Both the position numbers and the translations under genes were made by a program. Below, in pieces: positions 1 through 5,774 of a stretch of DNA of 7,867 bases; within the stretch, counting starts at the first letter, position 1; every line of letters begins with the position of its first letter. This DNA comes from an uncultured Lachnospiraceae bacterium (lineage in GTDB: Bacteria > Bacillota > Clostridia > Lachnospirales > Lachnospiraceae): NCBI GenBank assembly GCA_902795625.1, contig CADBLW010000352.1, positions 1-7,867 on the forward strand, in the 5' to 3' direction. The notes under the pieces were generated by a model that was not told the DNA's origin, searched no databases, and worked only from the letters and a program-made list of their open reading frames with translations.

Positions 1-309
1 ATCGACCTCGGGGATTTTACGACGGCGCCTGCGAAAGCCCTGATCCTTCAGCAGGACAGTTTGGAAAATGAGGCGACAACGACCATAGCTCTCACGATCA
101 CCGAGGGGAAATTCCATCAGGTAAAACGCATGGTCGAGGCCGTGGGCAGCGAGGTTTTATACCTTCAAAGAGTGCGCATGGGCGGTCTTTGGCTGCCTTT
201 GACGCTTGAGAAGGGCGCATACCTCGAAACGGACGGGGAAGCACTTAAGAAAGAACTATTTCAGGACGGAACGGAAGATGAAGAACGACTTTTGCGCAGC
301 TATCTTTGA
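1..309 (+). CDS. RsuA-family rRNA pseudouridine synthase, C-terminal part (5' truncated by window)
   Basis: The frame is open from base 1 to a TGA at 307-309, giving the last 102 residues of a protein whose start lies outside the window. The segment at residues 31-44 (LTITEG, then KFHQVKRM) is the C-terminal conserved motif of the RsuA/RluB/RluE/RluF branch of pseudouridine synthases, which isomerise a single uridine in 16S or 23S rRNA. It is followed by the usual 'RVRMGGLWLP' segment. The catalytic Asp and the N-terminal S4 domain would lie upstream and cannot be checked, so the target rRNA site and a specific symbol cannot be given. The 3' end overlaps the next gene by 32 bp in another frame, which suggests translational coupling. 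A TTG at 61 is in frame but is internal: the family fold continues upstream of it. Confidence 0.88.
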   Translation: MDLGDFTTAPAKALILQQDSLENEATTTIALTITEGKFHQVKRMVEAVGSEVLYLQRVRMGGLWLPLTLEKGAYLETDGEALKKELFQDGTEDEERLLRSYL

Positions 310-946
310 TCTTGACGGAACCCTGGTGGATTCCATGTGGATCTGGCGCGATATCGATATTGATTACCTCGGACGGCACGGCATTCCGTACGACGCTTCG
401 CTTCAGGCGAGCATCGACGGGCTGAGCTTTCACGAGACAGCGATCTATTTCAAGGAAAATTACGGAATTAAGGATTCGATCGAGGATATCCAGAAGGAAT
501 GGAACGACATGGCGATCGAATACTATCGCACGAAGGTGTTCCCGAAGCCCGGTGCCATCGAGTACCTGAAGCAGCTGAGAGCCCGCGGGATCCGCACAGG
601 AATTGCGACCTCCAATTCCTGGGAGCTGCTCTCGGCGGTACTCAACTCGACAGGGCTCGCCGAATATATGGACAGCATCCACACGGCCTGTGAGATTAAA
701 AAGGGAAAACCGGCGCCCGACATCTATCTGATGGTAGCCGAGGATCTCGGCGTCAACCCCGCGGACTGTATGGTGTTCGAGGATATCATCCCCGGAATTC
801 AGTCCGGACACAACGCGGGAATGCAGGTCTGCGCCGTCTATGACGAATATTCCGCAGATCGCTGGGACGATATCGTCGCGGAGGCGGATTACCATATTGA
901 AAGCTTTGAGGAACTGCTTGAGGAAGAACAGAACCGTACCGTTTGA
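278..946 (+). CDS. HAD-superfamily hydrolase (beta-phosphoglucomutase-like subgroup)
   Basis: A 222-residue protein with all four HAD motifs in order. Motif I is DLDGT at residues 11-15, with D11 the expected nucleophile and D13 the general acid/base. Motif II is the TS at 111-112 in 'GIATSN'. Motif III is K144 in 'GKPAPD'. Motif IV is E168-D169 in 'VFEDIIPGIQSG', the Mg2+ ligands. The helical cap inserted after motif I (about residues 18-90) and the GKPAPDIY and EDxxxGIxSGxxAG segments match the beta-phosphoglucomutase/phosphatase-like group. It should be a soluble cytoplasmic phosphatase or phosphomutase acting on a small phosphorylated metabolite; the substrate cannot be read from sequence. 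The frame is open further upstream (ATG at 206), but the ATG at 278 puts motif I at the normal distance from the N-terminus and limits the overlap with the upstream pseudouridine synthase to 32 bp. AGGA at 263-266 is a weak ribosome site. Confidence 0.9.
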   Translation: MKNDFCAAIFDLDGTLVDSMWIWRDIDIDYLGRHGIPYDASLQASIDGLSFHETAIYFKENYGIKDSIEDIQKEWNDMAIEYYRTKVFPKPGAIEYLKQLRARGIRTGIATSNSWELLSAVLNSTGLAEYMDSIHTACEIKKGKPAPDIYLMVAEDLGVNPADCMVFEDIIPGIQSGHNAGMQVCAVYDEYSADRWDDIVAEADYHIESFEELLEEEQNRTV

Positions 947-979
947 GGAAGCGACAATCCGACGGTACATTTGAGAAAG

Positions 980-985
980 AGAGGG
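980..985 (+). promoter_or_regulatory. Ribosome binding site that decides the start of the FMN-dependent oxidase gene
   Basis: AGAGGG lies 7 nt before the ATG at 993 but only 1 nt before the in-frame ATG at 987. Spacing therefore favours 993 as the start, shortening the protein by two residues. A weaker GAG at 979-981 could still serve the 987 start. Confidence 0.55.
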
Positions 986-992
986 CATGACC

Positions 993-1883
993 ATGGCAAA
1001 TGACAGAACCGATTCAAACCTGATCACCAGAGAGTATTTTGACAGCCTTCTGCTTGAGATGCGTCACATCGACAGTGTGATCCCGGACACAGCCATCACT
1101 CTGTTCGGTGAGACCTTTCAAATGCCGATCGCCACGGCCGCGTTATCGCACCTCGGGAACACGGCTCCCGACGGAATGGCGAAGATGGCTCAAGGCGCGA
1201 AAGAGGCAGGTGCTCTTTGTTTCTCCGGAATGGGATCCGCAGAGGAGATTCAATCCATGTGCGCCACAGGAGCCAAGGTCATCAAGATCGTGAAACCCCA
1301 CGCAGACAATGAATATGTGCTCTTCAAGATCCGCGAGGCGGAGGAGGCCGGGGCGTTCGGTGTCGGTATGGACATCGACCACGCATTTTCCGCAGACGGA
1401 CAGTACGATAATGTTATGGGGCTTCCGATGAAGTCAAAGACGCTTTCGGAGCTGCGCAGTTTTGTTGAAAGCACAAGGCTTCCGTTTATCATCAAGGGTG
1501 TGCTCAGTGTGCAGGATGCCGAAAAATGCCTTGAGATCGGTGCTGACGGCATCATCGTTTCGCACCACCACGGGATCATGCGCTCCGCAGTCCCTCCGCT
1601 CATGATTCTTCCGAAGATCAAAGCGGTTGTGGGTGACCGGATGAAGATCTTCGTCGACTGCTGCGTCGAGAGCGGAACGGATGCATTCAAGGCGCTTGCC
1701 CTCGGTGCAGATGCGGTATGCACCGGCCGCGCGATCATGCCTCCTCTCAAGGAAAACGGGGCGGAAGGCGTCCGCGACAGGCTGCTGTCAATGAACGGCG
1801 AGCTCAAGGGCGTGATGGAGCGGACCGGCTTTGCGAAGCTTTCGGATATTGACGACAGTGTCGTCTACCAAAGAAAATTCTGA
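993..1883 (+). CDS. Divergent FMN-dependent alpha-hydroxy-acid oxidase/dehydrogenase family protein
   Basis: A 296-residue TIM-barrel protein related to lactate oxidase, glycolate oxidase and LldD. Visible family segments in order are 'LFGETFQMPIATAALSHLG' (about 37-55), the FMN-binding Lys K168 in 'PFIIKGVLSVQDAE', the active-site loop 'IIVSHHHG' (187-194), the phosphate-binding region with D222 in 'VDCCVESGTDAFKALALGAD', and GR at 245-246. The usual C-terminal 'M..tG...l.di' follows. It is shorter than typical members (about 350-370 residues) and lacks the N-terminal PRxL-type segment. The canonical SNHGxRQ loop reads S-H-H-H-G-I-M-R, so the catalytic His can be aligned (H192) but the substrate-carboxylate Arg is not in its usual place. 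The 'QLY' tyrosine segment reads 'KIVKP'. FMN binding is likely; oxidation of a normal 2-hydroxy acid is uncertain. Start chosen from ribosome-site spacing (alternative ATG 987). Confidence 0.83.
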   Translation: MANDRTDSNLITREYFDSLLLEMRHIDSVIPDTAITLFGETFQMPIATAALSHLGNTAPDGMAKMAQGAKEAGALCFSGMGSAEEIQSMCATGAKVIKIVKPHADNEYVLFKIREAEEAGAFGVGMDIDHAFSADGQYDNVMGLPMKSKTLSELRSFVESTRLPFIIKGVLSVQDAEKCLEIGADGIIVSHHHGIMRSAVPPLMILPKIKAVVGDRMKIFVDCCVESGTDAFKALALGADAVCTGRAIMPPLKENGAEGVRDRLLSMNGELKGVMERTGFAKLSDIDDSVVYQRKF

Positions 1884-1898
1884 GAATTACAGGATTAC

Positions 1899-1904
1899 AG
1901 GAGG
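1899..1904 (+). promoter_or_regulatory. Ribosome binding site that decides the start of the AlkD-like gene
   Basis: A full AGGAGG lies 8 nt before the ATG at 1913 but only 2 nt before an in-frame GTG at 1907. ATG 1913 is therefore the better start. Confidence 0.75.
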
Positions 1905-1912
1905 CAGTGAAC

Positions 1913-2587
1913 ATGAAGGTTCGCGAACGTCTTGAACAACTGAGAGACGAAGAGTACCGCGAGTTTCAGAGCAAACTTGTGCCGAACATCTCAAAGGATG
2001 TGATCCTCGGTGTCCGCACGCCCGCGATGCGTCAGGTTGCGAAGGAATTCTTCGGTACCGAGGAGGGCGACGCATTCTTAACGGAGCTTCCCCATGCGCT
2101 CTACGAGGAGAACCTTGTACATTTCTTCATGATCGCACTGATCAAAGAATTCGACCGCTGCATTGCAGAGACAGAGCGCTTCCTGCCGTATATCGACTGC
2201 TGGCCGGTGAGCGACCAGTCAAGCCCTAAGGTATTTTCCAAAAACCACGAAAAGCTTCTCCCTTACATCCGCAAATGGATTGATTCGGACCATGTTTACA
2301 CCGCAAGATTTGGGATGCGAATGCTGATGAACGAATTTCTCGGCACGGATTTCAAAACGGAATATCTCGACTGGGTTGCGGACAAAAAAGGAGAGGATTA
2401 TTATCTCCGCATGATGGTCGCGTGGTATTTTGCGACCGCGCTTGCGAAGCAGTACGACGCTGCGGTCACCGTCATCGAGAAGCGCAGGCTTGATCCCTGG
2501 ACGAACAACAAGGCAATCCAGAAAGCGAGAGAGAGTTTCCGCGTGACGGAGGAGCATAAGGCATACCTCAAGACGCTGCAATACTAA
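1913..2587 (+). CDS. AlkD-like DNA alkylation repair protein (HEAT-like repeat DNA glycosylase family)
   Basis: A 224-residue all-helical protein of the AlkD/AlkC-related DNA alkylation repair family, which excises or recognises positively charged alkylated bases such as N3-alkyladenine and N7-alkylguanine. The 'CWPVSD' segment (residues 96-101) gives W97 and D101 at the same four-residue spacing as the W109 and D113 catalytic pair of Bacillus cereus AlkD. R133 or R136 and W171 fall close to where the DNA-contacting Arg and second Trp of AlkD are expected. The C-terminal segment 'DPWTNNKAIQKARESFRV' (194-211) is characteristic of the family. Length matches the family (about 220-240 residues). 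No signal peptide or membrane segment is visible, so it acts in the cytoplasm on DNA. The gene follows the FMN protein after 29 bp and probably shares its transcript; no damage-responsive site was seen upstream. Confidence 0.87.
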   Translation: MKVRERLEQLRDEEYREFQSKLVPNISKDVILGVRTPAMRQVAKEFFGTEEGDAFLTELPHALYEENLVHFFMIALIKEFDRCIAETERFLPYIDCWPVSDQSSPKVFSKNHEKLLPYIRKWIDSDHVYTARFGMRMLMNEFLGTDFKTEYLDWVADKKGEDYYLRMMVAWYFATALAKQYDAAVTVIEKRRLDPWTNNKAIQKARESFRVTEEHKAYLKTLQY

Positions 2588-2610
2588 ATAAACTGAAAGA
2601 ACCAATTGTA

Positions 2611-3291
2611 ATGAAAAAGATCATTTCGGAATGGGTCAGGATCGCGGCAGGTCTGCTTGTCTTCGCGTTCGGCGTGCATCTGACCATATACGCGAACATC
2701 GGCCTTGCGCCCTGGGACTGCCTCGGCATGGGCATCGCAAAAAACACTCCGATCAACTACGGGATTGCGATGACATGTGTAGCAGTCACCGTCCTGCTGA
2801 TCGATATCCTGATGAAGGAGCGCATCGGTTTCGGTACGATCATCGACGCCCTTCTGACCGGCAATTTTGTTCAGATGTTCAACTCACTGAACCCTTTAGC
2901 GGAAAATGAAAGCACCTTGCTCGGTATCGCAATCATGCTCACAGGCTTCGTGTTTATGGCGATCGGAATGTGGATCTATATGTCATCGAGGCAGTGCTGC
3001 GGCCCCCGAGACGCGCTTTTGGTTGCCCTCGGCAAGCGCATGCCGAAGATTCCCATCGGAGTGGTGGAAATCCTTCTTTGGGCAATCGTTTTGCTGATCG
3101 GCTTCCTGCTGGGAGGTCCTGTCGGGATCGGCACACTGATCAGCACCTTCGGCGCCGGCCTGGTGATGCAGCTTGTCTATAACGTCATCCGCTTCGAACC
3201 GAGAAAGCTTGTGCACCGGGATGTCTTTGCCGTGATCGGCGAACTGAGAGCCTCAAAGAACCCCGCTGACCGGGAGATCGACGCGACCTGA
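2611..3291 (+). CDS. YczE/YitT-type multi-pass membrane protein
   Basis: A 226-residue integral membrane protein with about five or six hydrophobic helices: roughly residues 8-28, 49-68, 75-92 (weaker), 103-124, 148-167 and 170-191. The motifs 'NIGLAPWDCLGMGI' (29-42) after helix 1 and 'CCGPRDALLVALG' (129-141) are the two repeated GxxPWD/GPRDxL segments of the YczE/YyaS/YitT membrane family, including the COG2364 group. The molecular function of that family is unknown; transport has been suggested. The charged tail from about residue 194 is probably cytoplasmic. The gene lies 23 bp after the alkD-like gene. The bases before the ATG show only a poor purine stretch (GAAAGAA at 2595-2601) rather than a clear Shine-Dalgarno, in contrast to its neighbours, so translation may be coupled or weak. 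Confidence 0.85.
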   Translation: MKKIISEWVRIAAGLLVFAFGVHLTIYANIGLAPWDCLGMGIAKNTPINYGIAMTCVAVTVLLIDILMKERIGFGTIIDALLTGNFVQMFNSLNPLAENESTLLGIAIMLTGFVFMAIGMWIYMSSRQCCGPRDALLVALGKRMPKIPIGVVEILLWAIVLLIGFLLGGPVGIGTLISTFGAGLVMQLVYNVIRFEPRKLVHRDVFAVIGELRASKNPADREIDAT

Positions 3292-3335
3292 TACCGGATA
3301 TCAAACATGTACTTAAGAACAAATTGGAGGGACCA

Positions 3336-3893
3336 ATGCTTCCGAAGAAAGGAACCAACGGCTATATCAAGGATCGTAAAATGTTTCAGATCCTTTTTCT
3401 GATCGGTATCGCAGCCGTATCCGTAGGATTGTTTCTGTGCGGATATTTTGCGACCGGAACAACGAAGAACCTGCTGACGGTCTTCGCCGTTCTCGGCGTA
3501 CTCCCGGGCGCGAAGGCAGTTGTCAACCTGGTGTTGTTTCTGCCGTACCGCTCATTCCCGGAGCAGGATTATAACACGCTGAAGAGCGCTGCCGCTGACA
3601 CCGGGATCCTGTACTCGGATCTCGTGTTTACGTCCCCGAGCCACGTCATGCATCTCGACGCTTTGTACATCTCCGGCACGGAGATTGCGGCTCTGCTCAC
3701 GGATGGAAAGGCCAAGACAGAGAAGGAGATCGTCGATTACGTGACGGATACGATGAAGAAGCGGGGCGTTTCCGTTCACATGCACATTTTCCGAAGCGTG
3801 AGCGACATGACCGCCCGCGTCGCGGATCTTTCCGACAGGACGGAGCCGGTTCCCGAGGAGCTTGCGGAATTCTGGCGGGTCGTGCTTGTCTGA
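3336..3893 (+). CDS. Conserved-looking hypothetical protein with two N-terminal membrane segments
   Basis: I do not recognise this 185-residue protein. Residues 1-17 are basic. Two hydrophobic stretches follow at about 18-38 and 46-70, forming a likely helical hairpin, and then a soluble domain of about 115 residues with mixed alpha/beta character ('GILYSDLVFTSPSHVMHLDALYISGTEIAALL'; 'EKEIVDYVTDTMKKRGVSVHMHIF'; C-terminal 'EELAEFWRVVLV'). With Lys/Arg before the first segment and after the second, both ends are probably cytoplasmic, tethering the domain to the inner face of the membrane. No catalytic motif or metal-ligand cluster is evident. The ATG at 3336 is preceded by GGAGGG at 3326-3331; an in-frame TTG at 3324 overlaps that site and is rejected. 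The stop codon lies inside the first copy of the tandem repeat that begins at 3886. Confidence 0.75.
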   Translation: MLPKKGTNGYIKDRKMFQILFLIGIAAVSVGLFLCGYFATGTTKNLLTVFAVLGVLPGAKAVVNLVLFLPYRSFPEQDYNTLKSAAADTGILYSDLVFTSPSHVMHLDALYISGTEIAALLTDGKAKTEKEIVDYVTDTMKKRGVSVHMHIFRSVSDMTARVADLSDRTEPVPEELAEFWRVVLV

Positions 3894-3966
3894 CGGAGGA
3901 ACTGTCTGACAGATTTCCGGAGGTTTTTTGTCTGACATGGGAACTGTTTGACAGATTTCGGCGGAG
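3886..3966 (+). repeat. Two-copy imperfect tandem repeat, 42-bp period, with palindromic core
   Basis: The block TTGTCTGAC-NNN-GGAACTGTYTGACAGATTTC occurs at 3887-3917 and again at 3929-3959, exactly 42 bp apart, with differences only at the three N positions and one C/T. Each copy holds two GTYTGAC words 16 bp apart (3888, 3904, 3930, 3946). The second word in each sits in a palindrome: CTGTC-T-GACAG at 3902-3912, and CTGTT-T-GACAG at 3944-3954. After the shared part each copy continues with similar but shifted G-rich sequence (CGGAGG and GGCGGAG). The first copy starts inside the last codons of the upstream gene. This looks like an intergenic repeat element rather than coding sequence; whether it occurs elsewhere in the genome cannot be seen here. 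Confidence 0.75.
3898..3929 (+). terminator. Possible weak terminator within the first repeat copy
   Basis: GGAA at 3898-3901, CTGT-CTG-ACAG at 3902-3912 and TTTCC at 3914-3918 can form a short hairpin with bulges. Five bases later comes a run of six T (3924-3929). The stem is weak, the T-run is not adjacent, and the second repeat copy lacks the T-run, so termination is only a possibility. Confidence 0.25.
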
Positions 3967-3978
3967 TACCGGTATAAC

Positions 3979-3984
3979 GGAGGA
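3979..3984 (+). promoter_or_regulatory. Strong ribosome binding site supporting a TTG start
   Basis: GGAGGA lies 7 nt before the TTG at 3992. No in-frame ATG or GTG sits near the beginning of the S4 domain of the downstream protein, so this site together with the intact N-terminal domain supports TTG initiation. Confidence 0.75.
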
Positions 3985-3991
3985 AACCTTT

Positions 3992-5029
3992 TTGAAGGAA
4001 TTACGGATCACAGCAAAGGACGCGGGACAGCGGCTCAACAAATACCTGGGGCGCATCATGCCCGCGGCGGGAAGCGGCTTTCTTTATAAAATGCTCCGCA
4101 AGAAAAATATCACGCTCAACGACGGTAAGGCGGAGGGAAACGAAACCCTGCGCGAGGGCGACATTGTGCGTGTGTATTTTTCGGACGAGACATACGCAAA
4201 AATGAGCGGCACCGCAACAGCTGCCGTCGCTCTGCCTTTCTTTGCGCTTCACCCGGTCACGGAGGAGCAGATCGTCTACGAGGACGAGGATCTGATGGCG
4301 GTGTACAAACCGTCCGGAGTGCTTTCCCAGAAGGATGACAGCGGAGAGGAAGCGTTCAACGAGCAGGTGCTGCAATACCTTGCGGACCGCGGCGATCTCA
4401 CCGCGGAGACGATTCGCACGTTCAAGCCCGGCATCTGCAACCGTCTCGACCGCAACACCGCGGGGATCGTATGGTTCGCAAAGACACTGCGCGGCGCTCA
4501 GGGAATGGCCGAGGCGCTTCGCGGACGCATCTTCGGAAAATTCTATTTCGCTCTTTTAGCGGGGCGACTGAATGAGCCGAAGGATACCATTTTCCGACTC
4601 ACGAAGAACCGGGACACCAATACCGTGAGCATCTCGGAGATCGCTTCCGGCGAAGAAGCCTCAGAGAGCAGCGCCGACAGCGAGATCGTGCACACCGGCA
4701 TCGTGCCCGTCGCCGTCAACAGACATATCACACTGGCAAAGATTCAACTTTTCACCGGCAAATCGCACCAGATCCGCAGCGTGTGCCGGCACATCGGATA
4801 CCCGGTGCTCGGAGACCCCAAGTACGGCACTGACAATGCCGGGCTCAACGGTTATTTCCGCACGAAGTACCATCTGCACGGACAGCAGCTCTTCGCATAT
4901 TCCTATGAGTTCCCGGACACGGTTCCGGCCGGCCTGGAAGAGCTTGCGGGAGAGACGATCACCGGCATTGTTCCGGATAAATTTTCCGAGATACTCTCGG
5001 GAGAATTTCCCGGGGAAGAGTTTTTTTAG
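3992..5029 (+). CDS. RluA-family pseudouridine synthase with N-terminal S4 domain
   Basis: A 345-residue protein of the RluA/RluC/RluD family, which converts specific uridines of 23S rRNA (or tRNA) to pseudouridine. An S4 RNA-binding domain covers about residues 1-66 ('DAGQRLNKYLGRIMP', 'ITLNDGKAEGNETLREGDIV'). The catalytic domain starts near 93 ('IVYEDEDLMAVYKPSGVLS'). The catalytic motif is 'NRLDRNTAG' at 150-158 with nucleophile D153; the usual first residue is His (HRLDRxTSG), here Asn. The conserved C-terminal motif 'LFTGKSHQIRSVCRHIGYPVLGDPKYG' lies near 253-279. Length fits the family with an S4 domain. The closest functional class is RluC-like, but the target uridine cannot be assigned. 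It starts at TTG with a strong GGAGGA seven bases upstream, follows the tandem repeat, and is followed by recU after 8 bp. Confidence 0.9.
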   Translation: MKELRITAKDAGQRLNKYLGRIMPAAGSGFLYKMLRKKNITLNDGKAEGNETLREGDIVRVYFSDETYAKMSGTATAAVALPFFALHPVTEEQIVYEDEDLMAVYKPSGVLSQKDDSGEEAFNEQVLQYLADRGDLTAETIRTFKPGICNRLDRNTAGIVWFAKTLRGAQGMAEALRGRIFGKFYFALLAGRLNEPKDTIFRLTKNRDTNTVSISEIASGEEASESSADSEIVHTGIVPVAVNRHITLAKIQLFTGKSHQIRSVCRHIGYPVLGDPKYGTDNAGLNGYFRTKYHLHGQQLFAYSYEFPDTVPAGLEELAGETITGIVPDKFSEILSGEFPGEEFF

Positions 5030-5037
5030 GAGGAAGC

Positions 5038-5622
5038 ATGGCAACCTGGAAAACCCGCGGACTGCGCGGCTCATTGTTTGAAGATCTCATCAACCGCACG
5101 AACGAGGTTTACCTTGAGCGCGGCACCGCTTTGGTGCAGAAGATCCCGACGCCCATCACGCCGATTGATTTCGATCAGGAGGAGAGGCACATTACACTGG
5201 CGTACTTCAACCAGAAGAGTACTGTGGATTACATCGGGATCGCGCAGGGGATCGCGCTTTGCTTCGACTGTAAGGAATGCGCCGCCGACACCTTCTCGAT
5301 GCAGAACATTCATGAGCACCAGTACAAATTCATGAAGGAATTCGAGCGGCAGGGCGGTGTAGCGTTCATCCTGATCTACTACAGCCATCGGGAACAGATC
5401 TATTTCATGCGCTGTGATGAGATGGCCCGGTTCTACGAGCGCGCCTACGGCTGTGAAGGGCAGGAGGAAGGCCGCAAGAGCTTCCGTTTTGACGAGCTCG
5501 ACCCGGATTTTCTGTATGATATGCCTGCGGAGCCCTTCATCAATTATCTTGAATATGTCAACGATTATCTGGATTTTCGCGAGCGCAATGAGGAAAATGC
5601 AGGCTCGACGGATGATGAATGA
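5038..5622 (+). CDS. recU: RecU-type Holliday junction resolvase
   Basis: A 194-residue protein resembling Bacillus RecU, which cleaves four-way junctions during recombinational repair and chromosome segregation. Family segments are 'RGLRGSLFEDLINRTNEVYL' (7-26), 'VQKIPTPITPIDFD' (33-46), 'AYFNQKSTVDYIGIAQG' (55-71), 'CFDCKE' (75-80) and 'NIHEHQYKFMKEFERQGGVAFILI' (90-113). The metal-dependent nuclease triad maps to D64, D77 and K79, against D88, E101 and K103 in B. subtilis RecU, so the middle acidic residue is Asp rather than Glu. The N-terminal arm of about 30 residues found in Bacillus RecU is missing. The C-terminal tail from about 150 is acidic. The ribosome site AGGAGG (5028-5033) overlaps the stop codon of the upstream pseudouridine synthase gene, so the two are almost certainly co-transcribed. 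Unlike in Bacillus, the neighbour is not a penicillin-binding protein gene. Confidence 0.85.
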   Translation: MATWKTRGLRGSLFEDLINRTNEVYLERGTALVQKIPTPITPIDFDQEERHITLAYFNQKSTVDYIGIAQGIALCFDCKECAADTFSMQNIHEHQYKFMKEFERQGGVAFILIYYSHREQIYFMRCDEMARFYERAYGCEGQEEGRKSFRFDELDPDFLYDMPAEPFINYLEYVNDYLDFRERNEENAGSTDDE

Positions 5623-5658
5623 TCCCATAACGGATGATAAAATATCTGAAAATAGTAC

Positions 5659-5687
5659 TTGACAATCGATAATGCGGCGTGTATAAT
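5659..5687 (+). promoter_or_regulatory. Sigma-A-type promoter of the his operon
   Basis: A perfect -35 TTGACA (5659-5664) and a perfect -10 TATAAT (5682-5687) are separated by 17 bp, the ideal spacing. Transcription should start near 5694, about 80 nt before the hisZ ATG. It lies in the 152-bp gap after recU, the longest gap in the window. The surrounding sequence is A+T-rich compared with the genes. Confidence 0.92.
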
Positions 5688-5696
5688 TCGGTTCAA

Positions 5697-5716
5697 TATG
5701 CTAACCAATTAGCATA
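5697..5716 (+). promoter_or_regulatory. Inverted repeat at the his transcription start, candidate operator
   Basis: TATGCTAA (5697-5704) and TTAGCATA (5709-5716) are perfect 8-bp inverted arms around a CCAA centre. The element begins 9 bp after the -10 box, covering roughly +4 to +23 of the predicted transcript, a normal position for a repressor operator. A dimeric helix-turn-helix regulator is a reasonable guess; a TrpR-family HisR/YerC-type repressor is one candidate because such proteins are predicted to control his genes in Firmicutes. I cannot confirm that the motif matches. As RNA it could also form a 5' stem-loop. Confidence 0.65.
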
Positions 5717-5774
5717 GTAGCACGTTAACGCATTAAAGTTTTGTGCGTATTAAAAGATCAAAAAGGAGAATTGC

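Noticed and set aside
936..979. Imperfect direct repeat of GTAC-TTTGAG-AAG at 936-951 and 965-979 around the HAD gene stop
   Set aside because: Only about 15 bp with a gap and several mismatches, low-complexity purine content, and no palindromy.
245..1027. Long minus-strand open frame (260 codons) opposite the HAD gene
   Set aside because: It mirrors the HAD gene and runs into flanking genes; its translation resembles no family, has no ribosome site that I can see, and the plus-strand protein has all HAD motifs.
3948..3978. TTGACA (3948-3953) and TATAAC (3973-3978) as a promoter for the RluA-family gene
   Set aside because: The spacer is 19 bp, the TTGACA is part of the repeat, and a start about 7 nt after the -10 box would cut off the Shine-Dalgarno at 3979-3984.
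5608..5640. ACGGATGAT repeated at 5608 and 5630, and ATCC...GGAT as a recU terminator
   Set aside because: The repeat is 9 bp only and the stem is 4 bp with no following T-run; there is no support for a terminator.
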